From contig JBMYJR010000008.1 of NCBI GenBank assembly GCA_049594615.1, forward strand, positions 1 through 64,000: DNA of 64,000 nucleotides. Direction: 5' to 3'. The first letter of the stretch is position 1, and every line of letters starts with the position of its first letter. A program made the translations under genes and the position numbers. This document shows positions 1 to 8,644 of the stretch, in pieces. This stretch comes from CAXPZW01 sp049594615. GTDB lineage: Bacteria; Bacteroidota; Bacteroidia; Flavobacteriales_D; Sanyastnellaceae. The notes beneath the pieces were generated by a model that saw nothing but the letters and a program-made list of their open reading frames with translations, had not been told where the DNA came from and did no database searches.

Positions 1-1
1 C

Positions 2-424
2 GATGAATTCGCGACCCTCGACGGACGCCGGCCACGCATCATGGTTGCCAAAATGGGCCAGGATGGCCACGACCGCGGCGCCAAGGTCATTGCTTCCAGC
101 TTTGCTGATATCGGATTTGACGTAGATATCGGCCCGTTGTTCCAAACGCCTGAGGAAGCTGCCAAACAAGCCGTAGAGAACGATGTGCACGTGTTGGGGG
201 TGTCCAGTCTTGCTGCAGGCCACAAGACGCTGATCCCAGAGGTGATTGCAGCGCTGAAAACCTACGACCGTGAAGACATCTTGGTGGTTGCCGGTGGAGT
301 CATCCCGCAACAAGACTACCAAGCGCTGTACGACATGGGAGTGAGCCTGATCTTTGGACCCGGCACCAACATCTCCAAAGCTGCGGTGAGCATCCTGGAT
401 GTGATGATCACCCAATATTCCTGA
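2..424 (+). CDS. Methylmalonyl-CoA mutase, C-terminal B12-binding part (5' truncated)
   Basis: Partial gene entering from the left edge; the frame is open from base 2. The piece is the cobalamin-binding domain of adenosylcobalamin-dependent methylmalonyl-CoA mutase, which interconverts methylmalonyl-CoA and succinyl-CoA. Visible signatures are the B12 lower-ligand motif DGHDRG (DxHxxG), the SSLAAGH loop and the GG of VAGGVIP, in the usual order. The preceding RRPRIMVAKMGQDGHDRG is typical of the large (catalytic) subunit C-terminus, although a stand-alone small B12 subunit cannot be excluded without the upstream sequence. Its TGA lies 1 bp from the convergent stop of the regulator gene. Confidence 0.93.
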   Translation, partial: DEFATLDGRRPRIMVAKMGQDGHDRGAKVIASSFADIGFDVDIGPLFQTPEEAAKQAVENDVHVLGVSSLAAGHKTLIPEVIAALKTYDREDILVVAGGVIPQQDYQALYDMGVSLIFGPGTNISKAAVSILDVMITQYS

Positions 425-425
425 T

Positions 426-770
426 TCAATCCGGGCGGTAGGTTTTGCACGTGCCGTCGGTGTAGAACACGACAATGGATTCCACCTGTTTGTCTGGTGG
501 GGTGGGAGCGGTGTGCACGGCCGCTTCCGGTAACTCAAATTTCGGAGCCGGTCGATCGGTCTCCAGCATGGGGCCAGTGCCGTGTAACAACCAAGCGTGA
601 CGCACCTCGGGGTAAGCCTCTGTAAGCCGGGTAATGAAGTCCAAGCTTGGCTTGTTTCGACCGCTGAGAATATGCCCAATCCCAGAGCGCTGAACCCCCA
701 GTTTTTCGGCCAACAATTTCGGGGTCAAGCCCTTGTGTTGCATGAAGGTTTCGATCCGGTCTTTGAGCAT
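426..770 (-). CDS. XRE-family helix-turn-helix regulator
   Basis: 114-residue protein. Residues 1-55 form a Cro/CI-type HTH: KLLAEKLGVQRSGIGHILSG followed by NKPSLDFITRL. The rest is a proline-rich linker and a short C-terminal strand region without a recognised sensor domain. It is monocistronic and convergent with the mutase gene, so the target is unknown; autoregulation is usual in this family but not shown here. A perfect Bacteroidota -7 box lies only 4 bp before the ATG, suggesting a leaderless or nearly leaderless mRNA. Confidence 0.85.
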   Translation of the reverse strand: MLKDRIETFMQHKGLTPKLLAEKLGVQRSGIGHILSGRNKPSLDFITRLTEAYPEVRHAWLLHGTGPMLETDRPAPKFELPEAAVHTAPTPPDKQVESIVVFYTDGTCKTYRPD

Positions 771-774
771 GATA

Positions 775-782
775 CAAATGTA
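775..782 (-). promoter_or_regulatory. Predicted -7 box of the XRE regulator gene
   Basis: Minus-strand TACATTTG fits the Bacteroidota sigma consensus TAnnTTTG. It ends 4 bp before the ATG at 770, so transcription would begin at or within a few bases of the start codon. No clear TTG at -33 is visible, which lowers confidence. Confidence 0.45.
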
Positions 783-928
783 GTCAAGCGAATCTTACCA
801 CAGATGTGTTCAGCGAGGTTAAAGGGTGTGGTACTGGATTTAGGACTTCAGTTGAGGCGCGCAACTCATTGATTATGTGGTGAAAACCCCCTTAATGAGG
901 CAGTCACACTCTTCTCTAGAGCATTGCG

Positions 929-1864
929 TTACACAAATGTAGCACCCTCCGAAATCGACGACCCGTTCAAGAATACATCTGTAGTCATGCGGCGTTTTCC
1001 CTGGAGCTGGAGCATGCGGATTTCGACGGCGTGATCGGCGCAACCCACCCACATTTGATCCCCTTCAACAAGCAGGCTTCCGGCGGACATTTTTCGGGAG
1101 GGGTCGGGGAGGGTTTCGTGCACCTTGACCACCTGCCCATCGAGCTCCGTCCACGCACCGGGAAACGGGTTCATTCCGCGCACTTTGTTGTGGACCGTTA
1201 GCGCGGGTTGATTCCAATCGATGCGCGCGTCGTCCTTCCAGATTTTGGGGGCATGGCGAAACCCACTTCGCGCATGCTTCCACTCGGATTGAGGGATGGG
1301 ATTGGCTTCGCCATTTGCGATCTTGTCGACGGTCTTCACGAGCAGCTGCGCGCCTTCGACCATCATTCGGTCGTGCACATCTCCTGTGGTGTCGTTGGGG
1401 CCGATTTCCAAGGTGAGTTGGTCCAGTATACCCCCGGTGTCGATTTCATGCGCCAGCTGGAAGGTGGTGGCCCCGGTTTGTGTGTCGCCATTGATGACAG
1501 CCCAATGGATAGGAGCAGCTCCCCGGTAATCCGGCAAGAGAGACCCGTGCAAGTTGATGGTGCCTTGAGGCGGCATGTCCCAAACCACCTCGGGCAGCAT
1601 GCGAAAGGCGACCACCACAAACAGGTCTGCGTCCCACCTGCGCAAGTCCACTAGGAACTCGGGTTTCTTGAGTTTAGGTGGCTGCAACAACGGCAAATCG
1701 TGTTTGAGCGCACATTCCTTCACGGCTGACGGGCGAAGCTTGTGCCCACGCCCTGCAGGACGGTCCGGTGCGGTAATCACGCCCACCACTTTGTGGCCAG
1801 AGTCCAACAACGCTTCCAGTGAAGCCACAGCAAAATCAGGGGTTCCCATAAAGACAATGCGCAT
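929..1864 (-). CDS. fmt: Methionyl-tRNA formyltransferase
   Basis: 311 residues. Transfers a formyl group from 10-formyl-THF to Met-tRNAfMet before translation initiation. The start at MRIVFMGTPDFAV is the canonical N-terminus; the frame is open 32 codons further upstream but that part would lie inside the preceding MATE gene. The catalytic triad is visible: Asn104 and His106 in NLHGSLLPDYRGAAP, and Asp142 in HEIDTGG. The C-terminal OB-fold-like domain (about 205-311) includes NKVRGMNPFPGAW. It lies 5 bp downstream of the MATE gene on the same strand, probably cotranscribed. Confidence 0.96.
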   Translation of the reverse strand: MRIVFMGTPDFAVASLEALLDSGHKVVGVITAPDRPAGRGHKLRPSAVKECALKHDLPLLQPPKLKKPEFLVDLRRWDADLFVVVAFRMLPEVVWDMPPQGTINLHGSLLPDYRGAAPIHWAVINGDTQTGATTFQLAHEIDTGGILDQLTLEIGPNDTTGDVHDRMMVEGAQLLVKTVDKIANGEANPIPQSEWKHARSGFRHAPKIWKDDARIDWNQPALTVHNKVRGMNPFPGAWTELDGQVVKVHETLPDPSRKMSAGSLLVEGDQMWVGCADHAVEIRMLQLQGKRRMTTDVFLNGSSISEGATFV

Positions 1865-1869
1865 AACGG

Positions 1870-3219
1870 TCAAATTTGATGGTATTGCCAAGGGCGTTTC
1901 CACAAAAAGGTCACGCTCGATAAGGCGATGAATCCGAAGTACAGCCAGTCGTTCATCCAAATGCGTTGGATGGGTTGGGGCCAGACTTGGGTGATCAAGG
2001 TGGCTACCGTTAAGAACAGTGCAGTGGCCACCAGCTCGATGGCCATGGCCACACGGGTTTTGCCCGCACCTTCAATCACGTTGATGAAAACACTCGAGAA
2101 GGTGGCCAGAAACATGGCTACCAAGACGATTTTCATGGAGCCCACTGTGCCCTCCACAATCTCTGGATCATCGGTAAACAGATGGACGATGGTCTCCGGA
2201 TACAACCACATGCCGTGGGAGAGCAGCAACCAACCAAACCAGTTCAGCACCAGTAGCCGCACAATGGTGCGCTTAAGATCGTGTTGTCGCCGCTCGGCAA
2301 TGAGGGTAGAAATGTAGGTCTTGGCGGCCTGTCCGATTCCCATCATGGCCACAAACATCAGCACATACATGTTGCGGATGATGTGTGAGGTGTTGAGCGC
2401 AGCTTCGCCCAGCCGTTCGATCAAAAAGAAGAAGATGGTGAAGGTGGTCAGTGCTGCAAACTGCTGGATGGCAATGGGCGTACTGACCTTGAGCAGTTGC
2501 TTCCGAAGGGCGTTAGGCGTGCGCTTGGGGTCGTGCTCAAACGTGGATGCTCTGCATGAGCGCAGGTAGCCGTCGCGCCGTGCATAGGTGCCGATGTACA
2601 CCAACGCCAAGGCTTCTGCGATCAGGGTGGCCCAAGCTGCGCCTTTGATGCCCAAAGCGGGAAGTCCCCAATGCCCAAAGATGAGGGCGTAATCGAGGGC
2701 AATGTTCACCACGGCCATGAGCAAGGTGGTGTACAGCAGAATGTTGGTGCGTGCGGCGCCCATGTAAAAGGCCAACACTGCTGCGCCTGCAGGGTACACC
2801 AAAAAGCCCAGCATGCGAATTCCAAAGAAGTCTTGCATGAGCCCCGAGAGTTCGGGGTCTTCAATGGCCGCGGTGAATACGCCGTAGTACAGCGCCAGAC
2901 ACACGCCGAGCAGCAGCACGCCAGCAATCGCCGCGGTTTGCACGCCTATGCGCAAGGTGCGATAGGCAGCAGCGAAGTCTTGTTCGCCGATGCGTCGTGC
3001 GACCAGGATTTGTATGCCAGAGGATAGCCCAATGATGACCATCAGCAAGCTCACGTAGGAGAGGCCTGCGTTGCCGGCGGCATTCATGTGGGTCTCACTG
3101 AGTTTGGCCAGAAAGAAGTTGTCGGTGAACACCACGATGAACTGCACAAACGACCCCAAGGCAATGGGGGCTGCCACCTTCAGAATCCCGCGGTAACGAA
3201 TGTCAATTTGGGTGTCCAT
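1870..3219 (-). CDS. MATE-family multidrug/sodium efflux transporter
   Basis: About 449 residues with roughly 12 hydrophobic helices arranged as two related halves, as in MatE transporters. The N-terminus (KVAAPIALGSFVQFIVVFTD) and GAAWATLIAEALALVY are family-like. These inner-membrane proteins export cationic drugs in exchange for Na+ or H+; the substrate here is unknown. I chose the ATG at 3219 (MDTQIDIRYRG), which overlaps the upstream methyltransferase stop by 17 bp; a start at 3255 is possible but would overlap more. The order trmH-MATE-fmt with tiny gaps suggests one transcript. Confidence 0.9.
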   Translation of the reverse strand: MDTQIDIRYRGILKVAAPIALGSFVQFIVVFTDNFFLAKLSETHMNAAGNAGLSYVSLLMVIIGLSSGIQILVARRIGEQDFAAAYRTLRIGVQTAAIAGVLLLGVCLALYYGVFTAAIEDPELSGLMQDFFGIRMLGFLVYPAGAAVLAFYMGAARTNILLYTTLLMAVVNIALDYALIFGHWGLPALGIKGAAWATLIAEALALVYIGTYARRDGYLRSCRASTFEHDPKRTPNALRKQLLKVSTPIAIQQFAALTTFTIFFFLIERLGEAALNTSHIIRNMYVLMFVAMMGIGQAAKTYISTLIAERRQHDLKRTIVRLLVLNWFGWLLLSHGMWLYPETIVHLFTDDPEIVEGTVGSMKIVLVAMFLATFSSVFINVIEGAGKTRVAMAIELVATALFLTVATLITQVWPQPIQRIWMNDWLYFGFIALSSVTFLWKRPWQYHQI

Positions 3220-3889
3220 CTCCGGAGTGGAATCGGGCTTCGATTTGGTCCACATTCTTGATGCTGCGGCGGGTCCATTCCAAGCGCAATGCAGTAATTT
3301 CTGCTTGAGTCAACTGCCAGTTGATGCCGGCTTTGCGCATACGTTCTGTCAGTTCGTAGAGGCACAGGGCAGCCGACACTGAGATGTTGAAGCTTTCGGT
3401 AAAGCCGTACATCGGAATCTTCACGAATCCATCCGCCATTTTCCGTACGCGGTCTGAAATGCCGCGCCCTTCGTTGCCAAACACCAGGGCAGTGGGCCGG
3501 GTGATGTCCAACTCGCTGATGAGCTGGTCTTGGGTGTGAGGTGTGGTGGCAAGGATTTGATAGCCAGCCGATTTGAGATCCGAAAAGCAGTCGTCCAATG
3601 GGTCTGTGCGGTGCTCGGGCTTGTACTGGTGCAAGGTGAGCCACTTAGAGGCCCCCAGGGCTACCCCCGGGTTTACATTGTATTCCGTCTCGTACTCCAC
3701 AATGTGCACATCCTGCACCCCAAAGCAATCGCACGAGCGTAACACCGCGCTGGCGTTGTGGGGTTGGTAGATGTCTTCCACAACTACGGTCAAATGCCGG
3801 GTGCGCTCGGCCAGGACCGATTCAAAATTGGCCACGCGTTCCGGGGTCAAAAATCCCTGAAGATAGGTGAGGAGTGCAGAAGGTTCCAT
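3203..3889 (-). CDS. trmH: tRNA/rRNA 2'-O-methyltransferase, SpoU/TrmH family
   Basis: 228 residues. SPOUT-fold SAM-dependent 2'-O-ribose methyltransferase. Motif 1 is PHNASAVLRSCDCFG (catalytic Arg), motif 2 is LVFGNEGRGIS and motif 3 is SFNISVSAALCLYEL, which build the trefoil knot. The C-terminal region NWQLTQAEITALRLEWTRRS resembles TrmH (Gm18 of tRNA) more than RlmB, so TrmH is the likelier assignment. The start is the ATG at 3889 (MEPSALL); a TTG at 3898 would fall in the U-tract of the HU terminator. First gene of a probable trmH-MATE-fmt run. Confidence 0.88.
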   Translation of the reverse strand: MEPSALLTYLQGFLTPERVANFESVLAERTRHLTVVVEDIYQPHNASAVLRSCDCFGVQDVHIVEYETEYNVNPGVALGASKWLTLHQYKPEHRTDPLDDCFSDLKSAGYQILATTPHTQDQLISELDITRPTALVFGNEGRGISDRVRKMADGFVKIPMYGFTESFNISVSAALCLYELTERMRKAGINWQLTQAEITALRLEWTRRSIKNVDQIEARFHSGDGHPN

Positions 3890-3896
3890 AAGGGGC

Positions 3897-3926
3897 AAAA
3901 AAAAGGGTCACGCTTGGCGTGACCCT
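3897..3926 (-). terminator. Rho-independent terminator of the HU gene
   Basis: Stem GGGTCACGC / GCGTGACCC with a 3-nt loop (3905-3925), followed on the minus strand by eight T residues. It sits between the HU stop (3950) and the trmH ATG (3889), ending only about 8 nt before that ATG. Confidence 0.85.
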
Positions 3927-3949
3927 CGAATGTTTTGCGTTCAGTGCGA

Positions 3950-4219
3950 TTACACTTTGGCAGACAGGTCAGCACCTGGCTTGAACTTCACCACCTTTTT
4001 GGCTTTGATGGTGATTTCCTTACCGGTTTGTGGGTTGCGGCCTTTGCGGGCAGCACGCTCAGTTACTGAGAATGAGCCGAAGCCTACCAATGCCACGCGA
4101 TCGCCTTTTTTGAGGGCTTTGGTGGTGGTGTCGATAAATGCGTCGAGGGCGCGCTTAGCGTCTGCTTTTGAGAGGCCAGCGTCTGCTGCCATCTCTTCGA
4201 TCAGTTCTGCTTTGTTCAT
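3950..4219 (-). CDS. hup: HU-family nucleoid DNA-binding protein
   Basis: 89 residues, full length for HU. Begins MNKAELIEEMAADAGLS; contains the GFGSFSV turn and the DNA-wrapping arm with the conserved RKGRNPQTGK motif, ending in a lysine-rich strand. Binds and bends DNA as a dimer. It is monocistronic: a consensus Bacteroidota promoter lies upstream and a strong terminator directly downstream. Confidence 0.97.
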   Translation of the reverse strand: MNKAELIEEMAADAGLSKADAKRALDAFIDTTTKALKKGDRVALVGFGSFSVTERAARKGRNPQTGKEITIKAKKVVKFKPGADLSAKV

Positions 4220-4268
4220 GATGTGAGATTAATGGATTTTAATACCTAGGCTGCCGAAGCAACCGAAA

Positions 4269-4300
4269 CAAATATATAGGCGCAATCTCGCGGCAGACAA
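4269..4300 (-). promoter_or_regulatory. Promoter of the HU gene
   Basis: On the minus strand a TTG (4298-4300) is followed after 21 bp by TATATTTG (4269-4276), matching the Bacteroidota -33/-7 consensus. The predicted 5' leader is about 45 nt. Confidence 0.7.
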
Positions 4301-4407
4301 GCGATGCAGGCAAAATGGGGTGGTTTTGTGAATAAGTACGGCCGAATGTTGATAAACCCGAACAAAAACGGGCTGAAATGCCCGCCAAGTCACGGTTTCG
4401 GGCCGAT

Positions 4408-5175
4408 TTACTGCCGGAAAATGGGCTCGCCGGCTTCCAAAGCCTGTACAATCCGCCCCATAAACTTGGGTGTGGGCAGGTAACGGCGGTCTTTCACGCG
4501 GTAGCTGTAAAGCACCTGCCCGTCTGGGTCAATGACCAAGGCGTAAGGAACCCCTCCAGTAACCTTACCACCAGCCAACAATGGCAAGGCTGCCTGTAAA
4601 AGCAATTGACGGCTTTCGAGCCCGGGGACATCACTCACAGCTGTGACATGGGAGCTCGAGACTTCATGTGCGCCCACTGCCGAAGTGCGTGCTGCCCACT
4701 CACTGGCGTTGAAAGCCGCCACTTGTAGGCGATAGCTGGGGTCTTTGGGGGATGTGCCTATTAATACAATGTGTTGTGCGGCACCGGAGGTGTTCCAAGC
4801 AGCGGGGACCTCTTTGGGTGCAGTTGTGCGCGGGGCGCGGTTGTAAAGTTGGTCCCAGATCACCCAGCCCACCAATACAAAGCCGGCCACCATCATAGGC
4901 GTTGGATCAGGTTCGTTGTCGGTGAACCATTGGCCTGCCACGATCAAGGTGCCTGCACCCAAGCAGCCGGTCATCACCACGCGCAGGGTAGGGATGTGCT
5001 TCCACCCGCGCCACCAGTGCACGGCAAAGAAAAAGCCGGACAACAGCACCACAAGCAAGGCGGCCACCCAATAAATGTTTTTGCCCTCGCCAAGGATGCC
5101 TTGGCCCAACAACACCCCGCCGGTGAAAAGGCCCAGGATGTAGAACGATTGAAGTACTGCTTTGATCATTGCCAT
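4408..5175 (-). CDS. Four-helix membrane protein with a thioredoxin-fold-like C-terminal domain (unknown function)
   Basis: 255 residues. Four hydrophobic segments lie within residues 5-110. The C-terminal half (about 125-255) is soluble and ends with GGVPYALVIDPDGQVLYSY, the G-P-x-x-hhID-x-G strand pattern common in thioredoxin-fold proteins, but there is no CxxC pair. A redox role is therefore not supported and the domain call is tentative. Divergent from the T9SS gene at 5252. The minus-strand TAATTTTA at 5184-5191, a near match to the -7 box, lies 8 bp before the ATG. Confidence 0.7.
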   Translation of the reverse strand: MAMIKAVLQSFYILGLFTGGVLLGQGILGEGKNIYWVAALLVVLLSGFFFAVHWWRGWKHIPTLRVVMTGCLGAGTLIVAGQWFTDNEPDPTPMMVAGFVLVGWVIWDQLYNRAPRTTAPKEVPAAWNTSGAAQHIVLIGTSPKDPSYRLQVAAFNASEWAARTSAVGAHEVSSSHVTAVSDVPGLESRQLLLQAALPLLAGGKVTGGVPYALVIDPDGQVLYSYRVKDRRYLPTPKFMGRIVQALEAGEPIFRQ

Positions 5176-5239
5176 ACGGCGCGTAAAATTAGTGGTCGTG
5201 GCGCAATCACCCCCCCAGAGCGTGCCCGGAGGAAAGCGC

Positions 5240-5247
5240 TAGTTTTG
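5240..5247 (+). promoter_or_regulatory. Predicted -7 box of the T9SS cargo gene at 5252
   Basis: TAGTTTTG matches TAnnTTTG and ends 4 bp before the ATG at 5252 (a second in-frame ATG is at 5258). It implies a leaderless or very short-leader transcript. No obvious -33 TTG. Confidence 0.4.
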
Positions 5248-5251
5248 CAAC

Positions 5252-6331
5252 ATGAGAATGTATCTTTTGTGCGCAGCACTTGTTGCCATTTCTGGCTTGC
5301 ACGCCCAGATTACCATCAACACTGAAGATCTTCCTTCGGCAGGAGACACGGTTCGCTACTCCCAAGTGTTCGGCCCCAGCTTTGACGACCTCGAGCTCCA
5401 AAACACTGGCGCAGACGTCAACTGGGATTACACCTGGCTGGAAGTGTTTACCCAAGACGTGGATACCTTCTTGCAAGTGGAGGATGCACCTTTCCTATAC
5501 CAGTTCTTCTTCAACAACGCCTTTCTTTACCCGGACAGCTACTCCAACCTGGCAACCAAAACGACAGACTTTTCCTTTGGCGACTTCTCGTTGGAAAACC
5601 CTTACACCTTTTACAACAACGACGAAGAAAGCTACCACGCCACCGGATTTGGGGTAACTGTTACAGGTTTGCCCATTTCGGTGCCCAACGACGGCAATGA
5701 GATCCTGTATGCCTACCCCATGGACTACGGCAACACCTTTTCCAGTGACTTCGAAACCACGCTGGAAGTCCCGGGGCTTATTACTTGGGTACAAACCGGC
5801 ACACGCAGCGTTGAGGTGGACGGCTGGGGGACGTTGACCACGCCCTTTGGCACCTTCGACGTATTGCGTCAAGTGGCCTTGCGTGAGGCGAGCGACTCCA
5901 CCTACATCAACCTGATTGAGCTAGGCACCAGCATTCCCCGCTTGCCAGAACGCGTGTACAGCTGGGTGGCTGAAGGCATGCATGCGCCTGTACTGGAAAT
6001 CACTACCCAAGAGATTTTCGGTACGGAAGCCGTGACCGCCATTCGATACCAAGATGTCATTTTGGAGGAAGAGACGCCCGACAATGTGGAGGAATTCGCC
6101 CAGTTGGACGTGGTTGTCTTTCCGAATCCTTCGAATGGCACGGTTCGTTTGCAAAGTCAAGCCACGGACATGCTAGATGTTACGCTGTACAATGCGCTCG
6201 GGCAGCGCGTATACACAGCACAAGTGTGGGCAGGAGAGCAGGTGCACCTCGAGCATCTTGCGGCAGGGAGCTACACGCTGCATATTTCGGGAGACCAAGG
6301 GCAATCGCGCCAATCGCTTCAATTGCGTTGA
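5252..6331 (+). CDS. Secreted protein with T9SS type A sorting domain
   Basis: 359 residues. Sec signal peptide MRMYLLCAALVAISGLHAQ, then a beta-rich extracellular region of about 250 residues with no recognised enzymatic motif (many Tyr, Asn and Asp). The C-terminal 80 residues are a T9SS sorting domain: VVVFPNPSNGTVRL, then YNALGQRVYTAQV and LAAGSYTLHISG. It is expected to cross the outer membrane through the Por secretion system and be anchored or released at the surface. The next gene starts 1 bp after its TGA, an unusual pairing with a cytosolic thioesterase. Confidence 0.85.
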   Translation: MRMYLLCAALVAISGLHAQITINTEDLPSAGDTVRYSQVFGPSFDDLELQNTGADVNWDYTWLEVFTQDVDTFLQVEDAPFLYQFFFNNAFLYPDSYSNLATKTTDFSFGDFSLENPYTFYNNDEESYHATGFGVTVTGLPISVPNDGNEILYAYPMDYGNTFSSDFETTLEVPGLITWVQTGTRSVEVDGWGTLTTPFGTFDVLRQVALREASDSTYINLIELGTSIPRLPERVYSWVAEGMHAPVLEITTQEIFGTEAVTAIRYQDVILEEETPDNVEEFAQLDVVVFPNPSNGTVRLQSQATDMLDVTLYNALGQRVYTAQVWAGEQVHLEHLAAGSYTLHISGDQGQSRQSLQLR

Positions 6332-6332
6332 G

Positions 6333-6734
6333 ATGAGCAAGACCACTTGTCCCATCACCATTCGCTTTCGCGACACCGACACCATGGGCCACGTCAACAA
6401 CGCGGTGTACCTGAGCTACTTTGAGCTCGCACGCATGGACTACTTTGACAAGATGATGAACAGCCGCTGGGATTGGACCAAAGACGGCATCATCTTGGCA
6501 CGAAACGAGATCGATTACCTAGCGCCCGTCTTCTTGCTGGATAAGATCTACGTGGAAACAGAAGTGGTGCACGTAGGCAACAGCAGCTTCACCATGGCCT
6601 ACCAGATTTTCAAAACGTCTCCAGAAGGACCTCAATGTTGTACGCGGGCCAAAGCCACACTGGTGTGTTATGATTTCTCTGAAGACCGGAAAGCGTCTGT
6701 CCCTGAAGCTTGGCGCAGGTTTATGACGGCTTAG
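6333..6734 (+). CDS. 4HBT-type acyl-CoA thioesterase
   Basis: 133 residues, hot-dog fold of the YbgC/FadM kind. The N-terminal signature TIRFRDTDTMGHVNNAVYLS contains the acidic residue and GHVNN stretch that form the active site at the start of the long helix. Hydrolyses acyl-CoA esters; the acyl chain cannot be told from sequence. The ATG at 6333 is 1 bp after the preceding stop, so translational coupling is likely; the frame is open further upstream but that part is antisense-free shadow of the T9SS gene. Its stop overlaps the convergent amylase stop. Confidence 0.88.
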   Translation: MSKTTCPITIRFRDTDTMGHVNNAVYLSYFELARMDYFDKMMNSRWDWTKDGIILARNEIDYLAPVFLLDKIYVETEVVHVGNSSFTMAYQIFKTSPEGPQCCTRAKATLVCYDFSEDRKASVPEAWRRFMTA

Positions 6735-8608
6735 AACACGCGGATCAGTGCATAGGACTTGCCCGGAAGGCTCACCGTTCCACCGTCTTCAATTTTAGCT
6801 CCGTTGCTCATCAACAGATCGAGGTCGGCGTCATCAGGCAGCATTTCGCTGTAGGGCTCCAATGACAGCTCCACTTCTTTGTTTTGGGGATTAAGGGCGA
6901 CCATCACCTTGTTGCCCAGTGCATCGTAGCGGAAGTACACATACACACCGTTCTGCGGGATGAAGTGCATCAGTTGGCTGTCGCCAAGCCACTGTTGGGT
7001 CTGTCGCCACCACGCCAGCTCTTTTACAAATTCGAAAGCCGCTTGCTCCTCGGAGGTGCGCCCGGCTTCTTGAAACTTGTTTACGGGGTCTTCATTCCAG
7101 CCTCCCGGGAAATCGCTGCGCACCTTGCCATCCGGATCGCAGAAATTGGTCATCAAGATTTCGGTCCCATAGTAGATCATGGGTATGCCTCGGGTAGTCA
7201 TTAGAAAGACGAGGCCAACTTGGTACTTGTCGAAGTCTTCGCCCACCATGGAGTAATAGCGAGACAAGTCGTGGTTGTCCAAAAACAAGACGTGATCCGG
7301 CTGCTCGTCGAGCAACACGTCGTTGGCCAGGGTGATGTACCATTGAATGGCACCGGACTCCCAACCGGTTTCGCGGTTCAGGGCGTCGAGTGTTGAAAAG
7401 TAAAGAGGGAAGTCGGTGATGCCGTTCAGCCGGGTATCGGGAAGGTCGCGGTAGGAAACGCGTTGGGACACCCAGTTCAGCGCTACCGGATCACGGATCC
7501 AGCACTCTCCAAACACAAAGCAATTCGGGAATTCCAGCCGTACCCGGGCCACCAGGTTGGCCATGAATTCTTGGTCGGGGTAGTAGTAGGTGTCTATACG
7601 GAGTGCGTCTAAGCCGGCTTCAGCGATCCACCACAAGGTATTTTGAATGAGGTAATCTGCCAGCAAGGGGTTGCGCTGGTTGATGTCGGGCATATGGTGA
7701 TCAAACCAGCCGTCGGTCATGACAACCTTGTCGTACTGGCTGCCATAGGGATCAAACAGGGTGTAAGGCCGGTGGCTCGTACGTGTAAACTCAGGCCAAG
7801 CGTTGACCCACTTGTCGTCCGGCGGGTTCAATACAATCCAGTGCTGGTCACCCCAGTGGTTGTAAATCACATCCTTGACCAGCTTCATGCCTCGGGTCCT
7901 CAAGGAATCCCCCAGAGCACAGTAGAGCTCCACATCACCATAGCGCGGATCAATGGCGTAACTGTCGGTGGTGGCGTAGCCGTGGTACGAGGTTTTGGGT
8001 TCGTCGTTTTCCAAAACAGGATTCAGCCAGAGCGCAGTTACGCCCAAGTCTTGGAGGTATTCCAGTCGATCCATGACCCCCTGAAGGTCTCCGCCATGGC
8101 GATCGTACATCCATGCTCGGTTGAGCTTGGTTTCGTTCATGCCTTCCACCACATCGTTGTCGTAATCGCCGTTGGCAAAGCGATCAGGCATCAGCAAGTA
8201 CATGAAATCCGAGGTGTTCAGTGCATCGATGTGGTCGGGTGTAGTCGGAAGGTTTTGGATGGGATAGCACAGTTCTTGCCACTTGCGGCCTTGTCGGTAC
8301 CGCAGCTTGACCGCATCACCCGAATAATCAGGAAGGAGGGTCAGATACAAAAATCGATAATGGGGGTTGCTGACGGTCACCGCCGAGTCCAATACCACCC
8401 CCTTGGAAGCCACCTCAAAGAGGACTTCAGAGGTCATGTGTTCTGCGTGAATGAGCAGCTGGAATTGCGTCTCTTTTAACTCCCTGTACCAGTGGGGAGG
8501 GTCCATGCGAAAATCATCCGGTGTGAGCTTCTGCGCCAACGCCGGCGCTGCAAGCAAACCAAGGAAGGCCAAAATCAATGTGGCGTGTTGGCAAATGCGA
8601 GTTGTCAT
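6731..8608 (-). CDS. Secreted GH13 alpha-amylase / cyclomaltodextrinase-like hydrolase
   Basis: 625 residues. Signal peptide MTTRICQHATLILAFLGLLAAPALAQ, an N-terminal beta domain (about 27-120), then the GH13 barrel. Conserved regions: I DVIYNH (about 246-251), II ALRIDTYY (nucleophile Asp about 339), III FGECW (acid Glu about 368), IV FLDNHD (Asp about 447). The N-terminal domain followed by PDRFANGD resembles neopullulanase/cyclomaltodextrinase (SusA-like) enzymes acting on starch or maltodextrin in the periplasm. The start at 8608 is set by the signal peptide. Divergent from the repeat protein at 8688, which probably serves the same substrate. Confidence 0.92.
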   Translation of the reverse strand: MTTRICQHATLILAFLGLLAAPALAQKLTPDDFRMDPPHWYRELKETQFQLLIHAEHMTSEVLFEVASKGVVLDSAVTVSNPHYRFLYLTLLPDYSGDAVKLRYRQGRKWQELCYPIQNLPTTPDHIDALNTSDFMYLLMPDRFANGDYDNDVVEGMNETKLNRAWMYDRHGGDLQGVMDRLEYLQDLGVTALWLNPVLENDEPKTSYHGYATTDSYAIDPRYGDVELYCALGDSLRTRGMKLVKDVIYNHWGDQHWIVLNPPDDKWVNAWPEFTRTSHRPYTLFDPYGSQYDKVVMTDGWFDHHMPDINQRNPLLADYLIQNTLWWIAEAGLDALRIDTYYYPDQEFMANLVARVRLEFPNCFVFGECWIRDPVALNWVSQRVSYRDLPDTRLNGITDFPLYFSTLDALNRETGWESGAIQWYITLANDVLLDEQPDHVLFLDNHDLSRYYSMVGEDFDKYQVGLVFLMTTRGIPMIYYGTEILMTNFCDPDGKVRSDFPGGWNEDPVNKFQEAGRTSEEQAAFEFVKELAWWRQTQQWLGDSQLMHFIPQNGVYVYFRYDALGNKVMVALNPQNKEVELSLEPYSEMLPDDADLDLLMSNGAKIEDGGTVSLPGKSYALIRVF

Positions 8609-8644
8609 AGAACGGCAAGGAGGAAGATTTGATATTTTCGTACA

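Noticed and set aside
1865..1960. Longer start for fmt
   Set aside because: Adds 32 residues inside the MATE gene that do not resemble the Fmt N-terminus, which begins MRIVFMGTPDF.
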